This document shows positions 26,155 through 34,476 of a DNA stretch of 64,000 nucleotides, piece by piece. How positions within the stretch are numbered: the stretch's first letter is position 1; each line of letters opens with the position of its first letter. The translations under genes were made by a program, and so were the position numbers. The notes under the pieces are model-generated. The model was not told the DNA's origin and ran no database searches. It saw only the letters and a list, made by a program, of their open reading frames with translations. This DNA is from Paenibacillus spiritus (lineage in GTDB: Bacteria; Bacillota; Bacilli; Paenibacillales; Paenibacillaceae): the NCBI RefSeq assembly GCF_008710135.1, contig NZ_VYKK01000004.1, positions 1 to 64,000 on the forward strand. The letters run 5' to 3'.

Positions 26155-27398
26155 CCGGCTTCGCCTCCTTCAGGGCGAACGGTCAGCAGAACCCGCAGCG
26201 CGTCGGCAAGCGCCGCGCTCCAGCTCTTGGCCGGATGCACGCCGGCGCTGCTGCTTCGGACGCTCCCGGAGGGCGGCGCCTCCGGCGGCAGCCGGTCCGG
26301 GTCGTAGACGGGGACCCGGCCAATCTCCCGGCCGCCGAGCGTCAGCACCAGTCTTCCGCGCAGACCGAAAGCCGTATCGGCGGAAGTGCCCTGGGCCGAA
26401 GCGGCCCCGGGGGCCGCGCTCCCTTCGCCCTGAACCTTCGCGCGCTTCCCGGCGCCGCTCTCCAGCACCAGTTGGGTCTTCAGTTTCTCGGCCTCGCCGG
26501 CTTTCAGCGGGTAGGCGAAGCCTGTTCCGGCAGCCAGCGCGTAGCCTTCCACCCGGGCCCCGCGCTCGACAATCCGCTTCAGCGGATACTGGCTGAAGCC
26601 AAAATCGAGCATCGCCATATGGTCGTTCCAGTCGTTGCCGTCGTTGAGCGTGACGGCGACAAGCTGCTGCCCGCTGCGGGTGGCGGAGCTTACGAGGCAG
26701 CGAAGCGCTTTTTTGGTATAGCCGGTCTTGACGCCGTCCGCGCCCTCATACAGCCGCAGCATCTTGTTCTTGTTGCTCCACTTGTAATCCCACGGTTCGT
26801 TCGGATTGTCGGCCGTCTTCACCCGGGTCTTCACAATCTCCTTGAATACGGGATTGTGGAGCGCATAGGCGGTCAGGACCGCCAGATCGTTCGCCGTGGA
26901 ATAATGGCCTTCGGCATCCAGTCCGTGCGGATTGGCAAAATGGGTATGCTTCAGCCCGAGCAGCTCCGCCTTGGCATTCATCAAATGGACGAACCCTTCT
27001 TCCGAGCCGCCGACATGCTCGGCGATGGCCGTCGCCGCATCATTGCCGGAGCGCAGCATGAGACCGTACAGCATAGTCTCCAGCGTCATTTCTTCGCCTT
27101 GCCGAAGATAGATCGAGGACCCCTCCTTGGCATAAGCGTTCTTACCGACCTTGACGACGCTGTCCAGCTTGCCGTTCTCAATGGCGACAATGGCCGTCAT
27201 AATCTTCGTCAGGCTTGCGATCAGCATCGGCTCGTCGCCGTTGTGGCTGTACAGAATCCGGCCCGACTCCACGTCGATCAGCGCCGCCGCCCGCGCCTGG
27301 GTCGAGACGCCCTCGGCAGAGACGGCTCCGGGCGGCAGAAGCAGCGCCAGAATGCCGAGCAGCGCCGCCCATTTGGTAATCCATCGGTTCATAGGCAA
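26151..27398 (-). CDS. dacB: sporulation D-alanyl-D-alanine carboxypeptidase
   Basis: A 415-residue secreted penicillin-binding protein that trims peptide stems in spore cortex. A signal peptide ends near AVSAEG. Active-site motifs are SLTK (Ser nucleophile), SGN and KTG (DGVKTGYT). The C-terminal domain contains an Ala/Gly-rich insert and a final amphipathic-looking helix. The start may be TTG (six bases from AAGGAG) or ATG two codons later. Operon position with spmAB supports dacB rather than dacF. Confidence 0.9.
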   Translation of the reverse strand: MPMNRWITKWAALLGILALLLPPGAVSAEGVSTQARAAALIDVESGRILYSHNGDEPMLIASLTKIMTAIVAIENGKLDSVVKVGKNAYAKEGSSIYLRQGEEMTLETMLYGLMLRSGNDAATAIAEHVGGSEEGFVHLMNAKAELLGLKHTHFANPHGLDAEGHYSTANDLAVLTAYALHNPVFKEIVKTRVKTADNPNEPWDYKWSNKNKMLRLYEGADGVKTGYTKKALRCLVSSATRSGQQLVAVTLNDGNDWNDHMAMLDFGFSQYPLKRIVERGARVEGYALAAGTGFAYPLKAGEAEKLKTQLVLESGAGKRAKVQGEGSAAPGAASAQGTSADTAFGLRGRLVLTLGGREIGRVPVYDPDRLPPEAPPSGSVRSSSAGVHPAKSWSAALADALRVLLTVRPEGGEAG

Positions 27399-27483
27399 TT
27401 TCGGCTCCTTTATGCTCCGGGTATGGTATAACCGCGATGGTACAAGTGTATGCCTGGTCCACTTTCCTTATGTCACCGGAACG

Positions 27484-27533
27484 CAGCAAAGCCGCTCCCT
27501 CTGCCGGTCTGGGCATGGGGAGCGGCTTTGCTG
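27484..27533. terminator. hairpin between ytfJ remnant and dacB
   Basis: CAGCAAAGCCGCTCCC pairs with GGGGAGCGGCTTTGCTG across a 17-base loop in the 175-base space ahead of dacB. It probably ends ytfJ transcription (minus strand). A dacB promoter must lie between it and 27398. Confidence 0.7.
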
Positions 27534-27573
27534 CCCTTAGAGGGAAGCGGGGAATCACTGCATCCAGATAGGC

Positions 27574-27960
27574 TCAGAGCGGATTGGCAGGCGTAAAGGA
27601 GACCTCGCCTTTGCCGCTTTGAGATGATCCGCCGTCCTTTTTCCCGCCTTCGGAGGAACCTTCCTGGAACATGCGCTGGATGCGGTCCATCAGGTTCGGA
27701 GCAGCGTCGATAATTTTCTCAAAGATGTGGGTCTGGTTGTCGAGCGGCACAATGCGCACTCCTTCGCGGCCCACCACGAGAAACGCAATCGGCCGGATCG
27801 AGACCCCGCCCCCGCTGCCTCCGCCGAAGGGAAGGAGCTTCACGCCGCCCGCCGGAGCGGATGCCGATGTCGTCTTCTCATCCTCTTCAACGCGGAAGTC
27901 GCTGCCCCCGGCCGCAAAGCCGAAGGCTACTTTACTGATCGGCAGAATGACGCTGCCGTG
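27574..27960 (-). pseudogene. ytfJ: ytfJ (gerW), 3' part only, interrupted by prophage
   Basis: About 129 codons of a GerW/YtfJ-family sporulation protein: GSVILPISKVAFGFAAGGSDF, GGGSGGGVSIRPIAFLVV and a Gly/Ser/Lys-rich tail. The family normally has about 35-40 more residues before this point (ending in a TPDG-like sequence); here the reading frame changes into unrelated A+T-rich phage DNA within codons of GSV. An apparent TTG start in phage DNA has no ribosome site. The missing 5' part should be at the far prophage end beyond this window. Excision would restore the gene. Confidence 0.85.
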
Positions 27961-27975
27961 TGTAATACACAAATG
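27945..27975. other. prophage-chromosome junction (attL/attR)
   Basis: G+C-rich ytfJ coding sequence stops and A+T-rich prophage sequence begins here. A 13-base palindrome TGTGTAATACACA lies at 27959-27971, on the phage side. The exact crossover dinucleotide cannot be fixed without the other end; GGCAGCGTCAT, which is still ytfJ-like, is the chromosomal limit. Confidence 0.7.
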
Positions 27976-28022
27976 AACCAAATAGCAAGGCTGTATTATC
28001 AGCCGTTATACGCATTAAACCC

Positions 28023-29510
28023 CTAAAGAAAATTTACGTAAACTGTAGGGTCTGAATCAAAGTCTAACTTTGTCCATGTTATCTTGTTAATTATGCTTTT
28101 GTATGCCCTATTCAATTCCTTGGAGTCTGTTTCGGATTCAATACATTCTAAAACTTCATTTACACTCACCAGCATGTCTTCATTCTTTGTGCTTAGTGAA
28201 TTGTCTAAAGTAGTCTTAATTATTGAATATTCCTCTTCAAGTTTTTCTAATGTCTCATTTGCTCTACTTAGTCTTTCATCAAAAATTTTCTCAGTGTACT
28301 TTCCTCGTTCAAAAAAATCATAAATACGCTCAATGGCTCTTTCTTGCTCCCTGATTTCCTGTAATTTTAAATTGGCGATTTCAGATAAGTTGGATAGTTC
28401 AGATGAGCTTAGCCCATCTTTAATTGCTTTTTCTATTTGTTTTTTCTTTAATTTTATAGCTTCGACCACTGCCCTTTTGAGAACGTCTGAACGATCACCT
28501 AAGTTCACACACCGTTCTCCAAAGTGGTCCCGGTATGTACAAGATCGAAGCGTATCATATTCTCTTCCCGTTCTTTTTTGTATGGTTAGTGTTCTTCCGC
28601 ACACTCCGCAAGTAACCAACCCGGAAAACGGATTTTTGCCTGAGCGACTAGCTTTTGGTTTTTTTGATTGCACAGTCATAATGAATGCAATCTTGTCATG
28701 TTCAAGTTGGGTTTTCACTGGTTTGTGGCAATTATTATAAACAATCCATTCTTCCTTTGGCTTGATGACCAAATCACCTGTTGCCGATATCTTTCTTTTT
28801 TTACCTACTATTATTTTTCCTAAGTGAACTTCATCAACAAGCAACCTTCTAACAATTGAAGGATTCCACATTCGGTCTCGTGGGGATTTAATACCCATTT
28901 TATTGAGTTCCCATGCTATATCTGTATTAGACCAACCGCTAAGACATTTCTCAATCATAAACCTATATATAGGAAGGTTTTCTTCGTTGGGTTCTGCCTT
29001 ACCCGTTAATGGGTTACGAACATAGGGGAATGGTGGAACTCCGTTGCTCCACAATCCCTGCTTGGCGTTTCTTGCCTTACCCTGTCTGAAGCGTCTCGAA
29101 ATTTGTTTATATTCCATCCGAGCCATCATGCCTTCAAACTCAGCCATCAGCATATCGGTATCGTTATTGTAGTCGTAAACTCTTTGAGGAGTAACAAGCA
29201 AAGTTTCGGATTTGGCAAGCAATTTACTTATTGTTGCTCTATCCACTTCATCACCGCGACTTAGACGGTCAATATGAATAGCAACAACAGCGTCATACAT
29301 TCCCTGTTCAATGTCTTGCATGAGCTCTTGCATCTTAGGTCGAACAGATAAAGAATCGGAAGTTCCAACTTCTGCATATTCAACGTAAGCCCAATCATTC
29401 TGTTCACACATTGATACAAGTTCAAGTCTGTGCTTTTCAAGATCTTTTTCTTCATCACCACGGGACTTTCTTAGATAAATAGCCACATGTTTAATGACAT
29501 ATTGATTCAA
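28023..29510 (-). CDS. large serine recombinase (prophage integrase)
   Basis: A 495-residue recombinase. The N-terminal resolvase domain has AIYLRKSRGDEE with the catalytic Ser, and HIDRLSRGDEVD and MARMEYKQISRR. A recombinase domain follows (GVPPFPYVRNPLTGKAEPNE onward), then a zinc ribbon (TCGVCGRTL ... CTYRDHFGERC) and a long coiled coil (about residues 375-465). The type matches SPbeta SprA, which integrates in spsM. The start is TTG behind AAGGAAGGAG; an upstream frame adds 14 unsupported residues. Directly inside the junction, it should catalyse integration, and excision with a directionality factor. Confidence 0.93.
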   Translation of the reverse strand: MNQYVIKHVAIYLRKSRGDEEKDLEKHRLELVSMCEQNDWAYVEYAEVGTSDSLSVRPKMQELMQDIEQGMYDAVVAIHIDRLSRGDEVDRATISKLLAKSETLLVTPQRVYDYNNDTDMLMAEFEGMMARMEYKQISRRFRQGKARNAKQGLWSNGVPPFPYVRNPLTGKAEPNEENLPIYRFMIEKCLSGWSNTDIAWELNKMGIKSPRDRMWNPSIVRRLLVDEVHLGKIIVGKKRKISATGDLVIKPKEEWIVYNNCHKPVKTQLEHDKIAFIMTVQSKKPKASRSGKNPFSGLVTCGVCGRTLTIQKRTGREYDTLRSCTYRDHFGERCVNLGDRSDVLKRAVVEAIKLKKKQIEKAIKDGLSSSELSNLSEIANLKLQEIREQERAIERIYDFFERGKYTEKIFDERLSRANETLEKLEEEYSIIKTTLDNSLSTKNEDMLVSVNEVLECIESETDSKELNRAYKSIINKITWTKLDFDSDPTVYVNFL

Positions 29511-29580
29511 TCTCTTTACTCCTTCCTTGGTTAAGTTATGAATCTCACACAATATAGTATGATGAACAGATTATAATATA

Positions 29581-29616
29581 AAAAAAGCCAAATTGCTAAT
29601 GCAATGAGGCTTTTTT
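29581..29616. terminator. bidirectional terminator
   Basis: AAAAAAGCC pairs with GGCTTTTTT across an 18-base loop. It ends the 51-residue gene (whose stop is inside the loop) on the minus strand. A TATAAT-like -10 at 29570-29575 just beyond it could start recombinase transcription. Confidence 0.75.
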
Positions 29617-29751
29617 AACTTCTCTTTTTCGTTTTGCGTCCAATAGAATTTTTACGAATTGCTTACAGTTTTCAATTGATGGGTCTCCTTCGATAATAAG
29701 TGTGCATAGACCTGGAATATGATACGTTTCAGTTTTATTTTGTAGTTCCAT
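29596..29751 (-). CDS. small phage protein, unknown
   Basis: A 51-residue protein starting with ATG behind GAGGTG. It begins MELQNKTETYHIPG and ends in a basic stretch (DAKRKREVKKA). The stop lies in the loop of the following terminator. Not recognised. Below the usual size cut-off, but ribosome site and spacing support it. Confidence 0.55.
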   Translation of the reverse strand: MELQNKTETYHIPGLCTLIIEGDPSIENCKQFVKILLDAKRKREVKKASLH

Positions 29752-29790
29752 TAATTCACCTCAATTACACTTTTTCCATTAAATTTTGTT

Positions 29791-30351
29791 TTATACTTTA
29801 CTTCTATATGTATTAATGGCCTCCGTAATAAAATCGCTTATGTGATAATGCCAATTGACTTTCTTCTTAAATCCCTTAATCTCAATACCAATCTCTTCGC
29901 ATATAGCAATTGGAATACTACTCTTATTTATTTTTGCTTTATACTTGTGATCCTTAATTTGATTCTTAGCTATGTATTGATAATCAATAAATTCTTTAAT
30001 TGGCACGAAGAACACTTTGTTCGTTGGTTCACGAAAATTCATTATGAATCCAGATATCACATTTTCATATGTAGTTGCTTCCAACAACTTATCTATTTGA
30101 TGTTGCTTAATAATACTTTCATCGAAACTAAACCTGTCTTCTTTAGTAGATTTCAATTCCAACGTAAATAGATGTGATCGAGCAAACATCATACAATCGT
30201 AATCATTTTTGGTCACTCTTACTTTTTGTCGTAAATCAGGGGGAATATAAGTGTCTTTTATCCGGCTGAAGAATATCTTTTCGTTAGATTGCTTAATTGA
30301 TTCTTGAAGATTGTCTTCAAATGTTTTTCCTGGGTTCTTTTTTACAACCAT
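29791..30351 (-). CDS. RecU-like Holliday-junction resolvase
   Basis: A 186-residue protein. NPGKTFEDNLQESIKQ at the N-terminus, NDYDCMMFARSHLFTLELKSTKEDRFSF and IIKQHQIDKLLEA match the PD-(D/E)XK core of RecU: Asp in NDYD and ExK in ELKST are the likely metal and catalytic residues. It would resolve four-way junctions made during phage recombination or replication. ATG overlaps the end of the upstream 58-residue gene. Confidence 0.75.
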   Translation of the reverse strand: MVVKKNPGKTFEDNLQESIKQSNEKIFFSRIKDTYIPPDLRQKVRVTKNDYDCMMFARSHLFTLELKSTKEDRFSFDESIIKQHQIDKLLEATTYENVISGFIMNFREPTNKVFFVPIKEFIDYQYIAKNQIKDHKYKAKINKSSIPIAICEEIGIEIKGFKKKVNWHYHISDFITEAINTYRSKV

Positions 30352-30518
30352 TGCTTCATTGTCTCCAGGCGTTCATTTAACGCCTTTGTCTCAAAATCAA
30401 CAAGTTCATCATATTTATTCTTCTTAATAAATCCCTTACGGTTATATAATTCAATACGCTTAAGCATATATTTCTTTAACTCTTCGATTAAGACCATATC
30501 ATGTCCGACCAGATTCAA
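30342..30518 (-). CDS. small phage protein, unknown
   Basis: A 58-residue charged helical protein starting at TTG, five bases after AAGGAGAG. Its stop overlaps the ATG of the RecU-like gene (GGTTGTAA arrangement), so translation is coupled. Not recognised. Confidence 0.6.
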   Translation of the reverse strand: MNLVGHDMVLIEELKKYMLKRIELYNRKGFIKKNKYDELVDFETKALNERLETMKQWL

Positions 30519-30553
30519 AATATCTCTCCTTTATAATTATTTTTGAGTTTAAT

Positions 30554-30814
30554 TTAGAATTGCATAATATCATCCAATGTGATTACTCTTGCTTCGACTG
30601 CCTTTTTGATACATTCTCTGTCATCGTGAACACACATACCATAGATATCTAAGATATCCCTATTAATAACATCTAGTGTTGTTACCGTTTCACCACAACC
30701 GGCACAAGTAGAATAATTTATCACCTCCTTTTCTTGGGGATCGGGGAAGCGATGGTTGTAATATGGAGATGTGAATCGGTCAAGATTGTGATCGTTATTG
30801 GTATTTTTGTTCAT
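30554..30814 (-). CDS. small Cys-containing phage protein
   Basis: An 86-residue protein with CAGCGE near the middle and C and C further on (GMCVHDDREC), a possible zinc site. The ATG follows AAAGGAGGATACGGTCA and overlaps the end of the polymerase gene. Not recognised. Confidence 0.65.
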   Translation of the reverse strand: MNKNTNNDHNLDRFTSPYYNHRFPDPQEKEVINYSTCAGCGETVTTLDVINRDILDIYGMCVHDDRECIKKAVEARVITLDDIMQF

Positions 30815-33800
30815 TGACCGTATCCTCCTTTGTTTTGTACTTCGTGTAGCGAGTAATCCAGAAATCTATTTGATCAGTAGGTTTGAATCCACTATTTCCG
30901 TCAGGAACCTGTCTTTGTTTCTTCATGAATTCTGTAATTTCGATCATGTCACCTTTTTCAATCTTGAGTGATTTGTCTTTTGTGTTAAACGTTTTCTTAT
31001 CCATCTTGAACATTTGCTCTTTACCTGTGCGAAGGTTATACAGTTTGAGTTTTGGGCTGTACTTCGTATCTAGTTCAGTAACAACACACCATCCTGACTC
31101 AATGTTCGGATATGTGATATCTGCATAACCCATTAGCTCTTTTCGTAGCATAACTTCTTCATTAGGTAGTAAAGGTTCAACAGGGTTAGAACGTATATCT
31201 CGTTCAATGCTTTTGAGTTCTTCGATTCGTTTTAATTTTGTCTTTTCAACATATGTTTTCTTGTATTGCTGCTTTCCGTTTGAAAATTCTTCGTAAATTT
31301 TCAGCAGCAAACCATTATTCCCAAACTTGAAGAAGAAGTTTAATCTGATAAGTATGTCTAATTGCCTTGTGTTAACAGAAGTGTTTTGAGTAATATCAAC
31401 TAATAAATCAACGAATGTTTCATATGTATTTTTGCTTATATCAAGCAATTCATCTGCAATTTTTGCATTCAGGTATTTTATTGATTCTAATCCTTTGTAA
31501 ATTATATTGTCTTCTTGATTGTATGAATACGTTGCTTGCGACTTTCCAAATTGAATCGGTGAAATCTCTATACCTCTTGTTTTTGCGTAATTAATGATTG
31601 CCCCAGTTTTGTCGATATCATCCTTATTGATATTTAACATTACAGTAAGGAAAGCTAGTGGGTAATAGTAGCGTAGGTATGCGTTGCCATAACCAATGTG
31701 TGAATATGGATTGGAATGATTATCGGAGAATCCATAATGCTTTGCCGAATCAATGACCTGTAAAAATGGCTCTAAAACAGCTAAAGCAACCTCTTCGGTT
31801 TCGTTGTAATCTCTATTCATTTTATTAACAAAGCGTTTTCTTATTTCAGGAAGAAACTTTTCTGTACCCTCTTTTTTTGATAAACCGCGACGAACAGAAT
31901 CGCTTTCAGCCATTGAAAAATCACAAAATTCAACTAGGAAGTTCATGATTTGTTCTTGGTATACAAGATAGCCCATTGTATTTTTCAGAAAATTATTAAG
32001 CGCTTCGTGTCCGTGATCCTTAAATATTCCATTAGCTAAGTCTTGGCGATATGAATCTCCAGATGGTCGTATTGCTCCGTTACCAATTGAAAATAACTCA
32101 ATATAACTAAAGTCGGGATGTTGCTGCTTAATTTTATGTATTGTTTCTGGACTGAGCAAATCCTTCAAATATGCTTGCGCAGACGAACTTTCCCATTGAA
32201 ATATTCCAAGCCCAGATTCTCTAATTGAGCTCCATACATTTTCATCGTTAACATCCATGTTATCAGGGACCAATCTTTCAATACCTGCCAACTTACACGT
32301 TTCATTGATAATTTCGTTATTATCAAGACCAAGAATATCGAGTTTAACATAATTAAGACCATCTAGTTCTTTCATATTTATCTGACTCACTGGGTATTTG
32401 CTTTCTTTCGTATAGCATAAACCGATATTATCATCAAGCTCTATAGGAGAAACTACATACCCAGATGGATGAGAACCGATGCTGACAATTACTCCTTGAA
32501 CTAAATCAACGAATTTGAACAACTCTGGATACTTTTCTCTATACCTTGAATCAATATCGTCTTTCCTGTCATCGTTTTTGAATACTGCTTTTGCAATCTC
32601 ATCGACAACGGACAGATCCATATTTAATGCTCTACCAACTTCTCTTATAGCACCCTTCAGCGCTACAGTATTGAATGTTATAATTTCAGAGAAATGGATA
32701 CCAGGAATAGTTGCCACATAATCAATAACGTCTTGCCGCTTTGAGGGAGGCCAGTCTTGGTCTATATCCGCGAGTGAGATACGTTCTGGATTCAAAAATC
32801 GAAAGAAATTCAATTTATGCTTTATACTATCCATCTCAGTAATTTTTAGTAGATATGCTATTAGACTGCCGTTAACTGAACCGCGACCATATCCCTGATA
32901 AATTTCATTCTTATGCGCCCAATCAACTACATCTTTTTGAAGTAGCATATAATCAATTGCTCCAACTTTTTTATATGTATTGAACTCTTCTCTAATTCGT
33001 TCAAAATATTTTTGCTTCTTTTCTGGTGGAAATTTATTAACTCCTCTTTCGACCACTCCGATATTAATTTTTTCTTTAAATACTTTTTCAGGATCATCAT
33101 ACAATTTTGGATACTTGGGAGAATCGTCTAATATAAATGGTTCAATCATCCCCGCCATTACATTCGTATTGTGTATGGCCTCAAGGTAGGCACTCCTTGG
33201 AATTGCATTCTGTTCCTCAAACATCCTTGCAAGTTCGGGATACGTTTTAAACGTTAAATCAAAAGCGTCCTCATCGCCATACGTTGCACCTTTGGCCTTC
33301 ATTAGTATTGTTCTAGCTTGGGCATGGGCTTGATTAAGTGCGTGAGTATCAGTTCCTGCAATCAATGGAATGCCTGTTTCTTTAGATAGGTCGTATAGTT
33401 TGCGATTAAATTCCACCTGCTCAGGATGTTTATGATACTGGAGTTCGAAAAACATCCGATGTTTATTCTTCACGAAGAAATCCATTAAAAGATTAAACAT
33501 CTGAGTATTATTATTTTTAATGGCTCTCCAAAGAGGTGAAGCTAGACAAGCAGAAGTCATAATAATGTTTTCTGAAGTATTGAAGAGTTCATCAAAAGTA
33601 ATACGTGGATTGTAATAATAATGACCATCTTCTTTATTGTTTGAGATAGAAGTTAGCCGATTCAACTCTTTTACCCCGTCCCAGTTGCGAGCAAGAAGCA
33701 TATAATGATAATTATCTCGAACTAAGCCCCGCTCTTTGTCATTATGTTCGGTCAGATAAACCTCATTGGCATGGATGTACTTCATGCCCTTTTCTTCTAT

Positions 33801-33980
33801 GTATTGTTTCTTTTTTACCCAGTTAAAAACATTTCCATGTTCTGAGAAACAAATTGTACTCATTCCCGCTTCTTCGGCTGCTTTTATATACTGTTCAAAC
33901 TTGGTTACAGAGTCCATTGACATTGAACTAGACGGATTGCTAAGGTGACTGTGCAAATGGTATATCACATAATTATCTAT
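30795..33980 (-). CDS. phage DNA polymerase III alpha subunit (DnaE type)
   Basis: A polymerase of about 1061 residues. The PHP domain opens it (YHLHSHLSN, then FSEHGNVF). The palm has the Asp pair in LADIDQDWPPSKR and the third Asp in VKLDILGLDN. A tudor/OB-like tail follows; the length is a little shorter than bacterial DnaE. SPbeta encodes a comparable enzyme (YorL). No standard start fits: the frame opens with TTG at 34001, which has no ribosome site, whereas AAAGGAG inside it is 8 bases from ATA at 33980, giving DNYVIYHLHSH. I take ATA as the likely start. Confidence 0.9.
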   Translation of the reverse strand: MDNYVIYHLHSHLSNPSSSMSMDSVTKFEQYIKAAEEAGMSTICFSEHGNVFNWVKKKQYIEEKGMKYIHANEVYLTEHNDKERGLVRDNYHYMLLARNWDGVKELNRLTSISNNKEDGHYYYNPRITFDELFNTSENIIMTSACLASPLWRAIKNNNTQMFNLLMDFFVKNKHRMFFELQYHKHPEQVEFNRKLYDLSKETGIPLIAGTDTHALNQAHAQARTILMKAKGATYGDEDAFDLTFKTYPELARMFEEQNAIPRSAYLEAIHNTNVMAGMIEPFILDDSPKYPKLYDDPEKVFKEKINIGVVERGVNKFPPEKKQKYFERIREEFNTYKKVGAIDYMLLQKDVVDWAHKNEIYQGYGRGSVNGSLIAYLLKITEMDSIKHKLNFFRFLNPERISLADIDQDWPPSKRQDVIDYVATIPGIHFSEIITFNTVALKGAIREVGRALNMDLSVVDEIAKAVFKNDDRKDDIDSRYREKYPELFKFVDLVQGVIVSIGSHPSGYVVSPIELDDNIGLCYTKESKYPVSQINMKELDGLNYVKLDILGLDNNEIINETCKLAGIERLVPDNMDVNDENVWSSIRESGLGIFQWESSSAQAYLKDLLSPETIHKIKQQHPDFSYIELFSIGNGAIRPSGDSYRQDLANGIFKDHGHEALNNFLKNTMGYLVYQEQIMNFLVEFCDFSMAESDSVRRGLSKKEGTEKFLPEIRKRFVNKMNRDYNETEEVALAVLEPFLQVIDSAKHYGFSDNHSNPYSHIGYGNAYLRYYYPLAFLTVMLNINKDDIDKTGAIINYAKTRGIEISPIQFGKSQATYSYNQEDNIIYKGLESIKYLNAKIADELLDISKNTYETFVDLLVDITQNTSVNTRQLDILIRLNFFFKFGNNGLLLKIYEEFSNGKQQYKKTYVEKTKLKRIEELKSIERDIRSNPVEPLLPNEEVMLRKELMGYADITYPNIESGWCVVTELDTKYSPKLKLYNLRTGKEQMFKMDKKTFNTKDKSLKIEKGDMIEITEFMKKQRQVPDGNSGFKPTDQIDFWITRYTKYKTKEDTVNEQKYQ

Positions 33981-33999
33981 TGGTATATCTCCTTTCTTC

Positions 34000-34022
34000 A
34001 AACTCAGTAAAATATTGAGTTT
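34000..34022 (-). repeat. leader hairpin before the polymerase gene
   Basis: AAACTCA and TGAGTTT form a perfect 7-base stem with a 9-base A+T-rich loop, immediately before GAAGAAAGGAG. It is one of a set of small hairpins placed just ahead of Shine-Dalgarno sequences in this prophage (see findings). Confidence 0.6.
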
Positions 34023-34031
34023 ATCAAACTT

Positions 34032-34427
34032 TCACCTGTTTAGATCTTGCCATCGCTTACTACCTTCCATAACAACCCACTCTCCATTGTGCCACATATA
34101 AATCGTACTAAACTGTTTGTTGTCGTTCAAAATTACATATTCATTGTCAAAGTAATCCCAGTATAAACGGTAGAGTTTGCCTATGGTTATAGCATCAGAG
34201 CCATCTTCTCTAGTATCGGGTAATGCTCTCCAATGGGTTGCTTGTTTATCATCATCAACGACTAAAGTTTGATATTCTTTATTTAAATTGTTATACGCTC
34301 GCCTCCACAAGTTCGAGTTGGCTTCTTTCATTTTATCCAGGATTTCTTTAAGAATTTTCTTCTTTTCTGGTGTAAGCCCAGATATTTCCCCGGTTTCTTT
34401 TAACTTCTTTAGTTTGTCGGCACTCAT
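34032..34427 (-). CDS. phage protein, unknown
   Basis: A 131-residue protein with a Lys-rich helical N-terminus and a Trp/Tyr-rich second half (LYRLYWDYFDNEYVI, MWHNGEWVVMEG). The ATG follows AGAGGTG. It lies directly upstream of the polymerase gene and could belong with it. Not recognised. Confidence 0.6.
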   Translation of the reverse strand: MSADKLKKLKETGEISGLTPEKKKILKEILDKMKEANSNLWRRAYNNLNKEYQTLVVDDDKQATHWRALPDTREDGSDAITIGKLYRLYWDYFDNEYVILNDNKQFSTIYMWHNGEWVVMEGSKRWQDLNR

Positions 34428-34476
34428 AAAACACCTCTTTCATCAATATTTATAATTCATATGTATTTAACTATAT

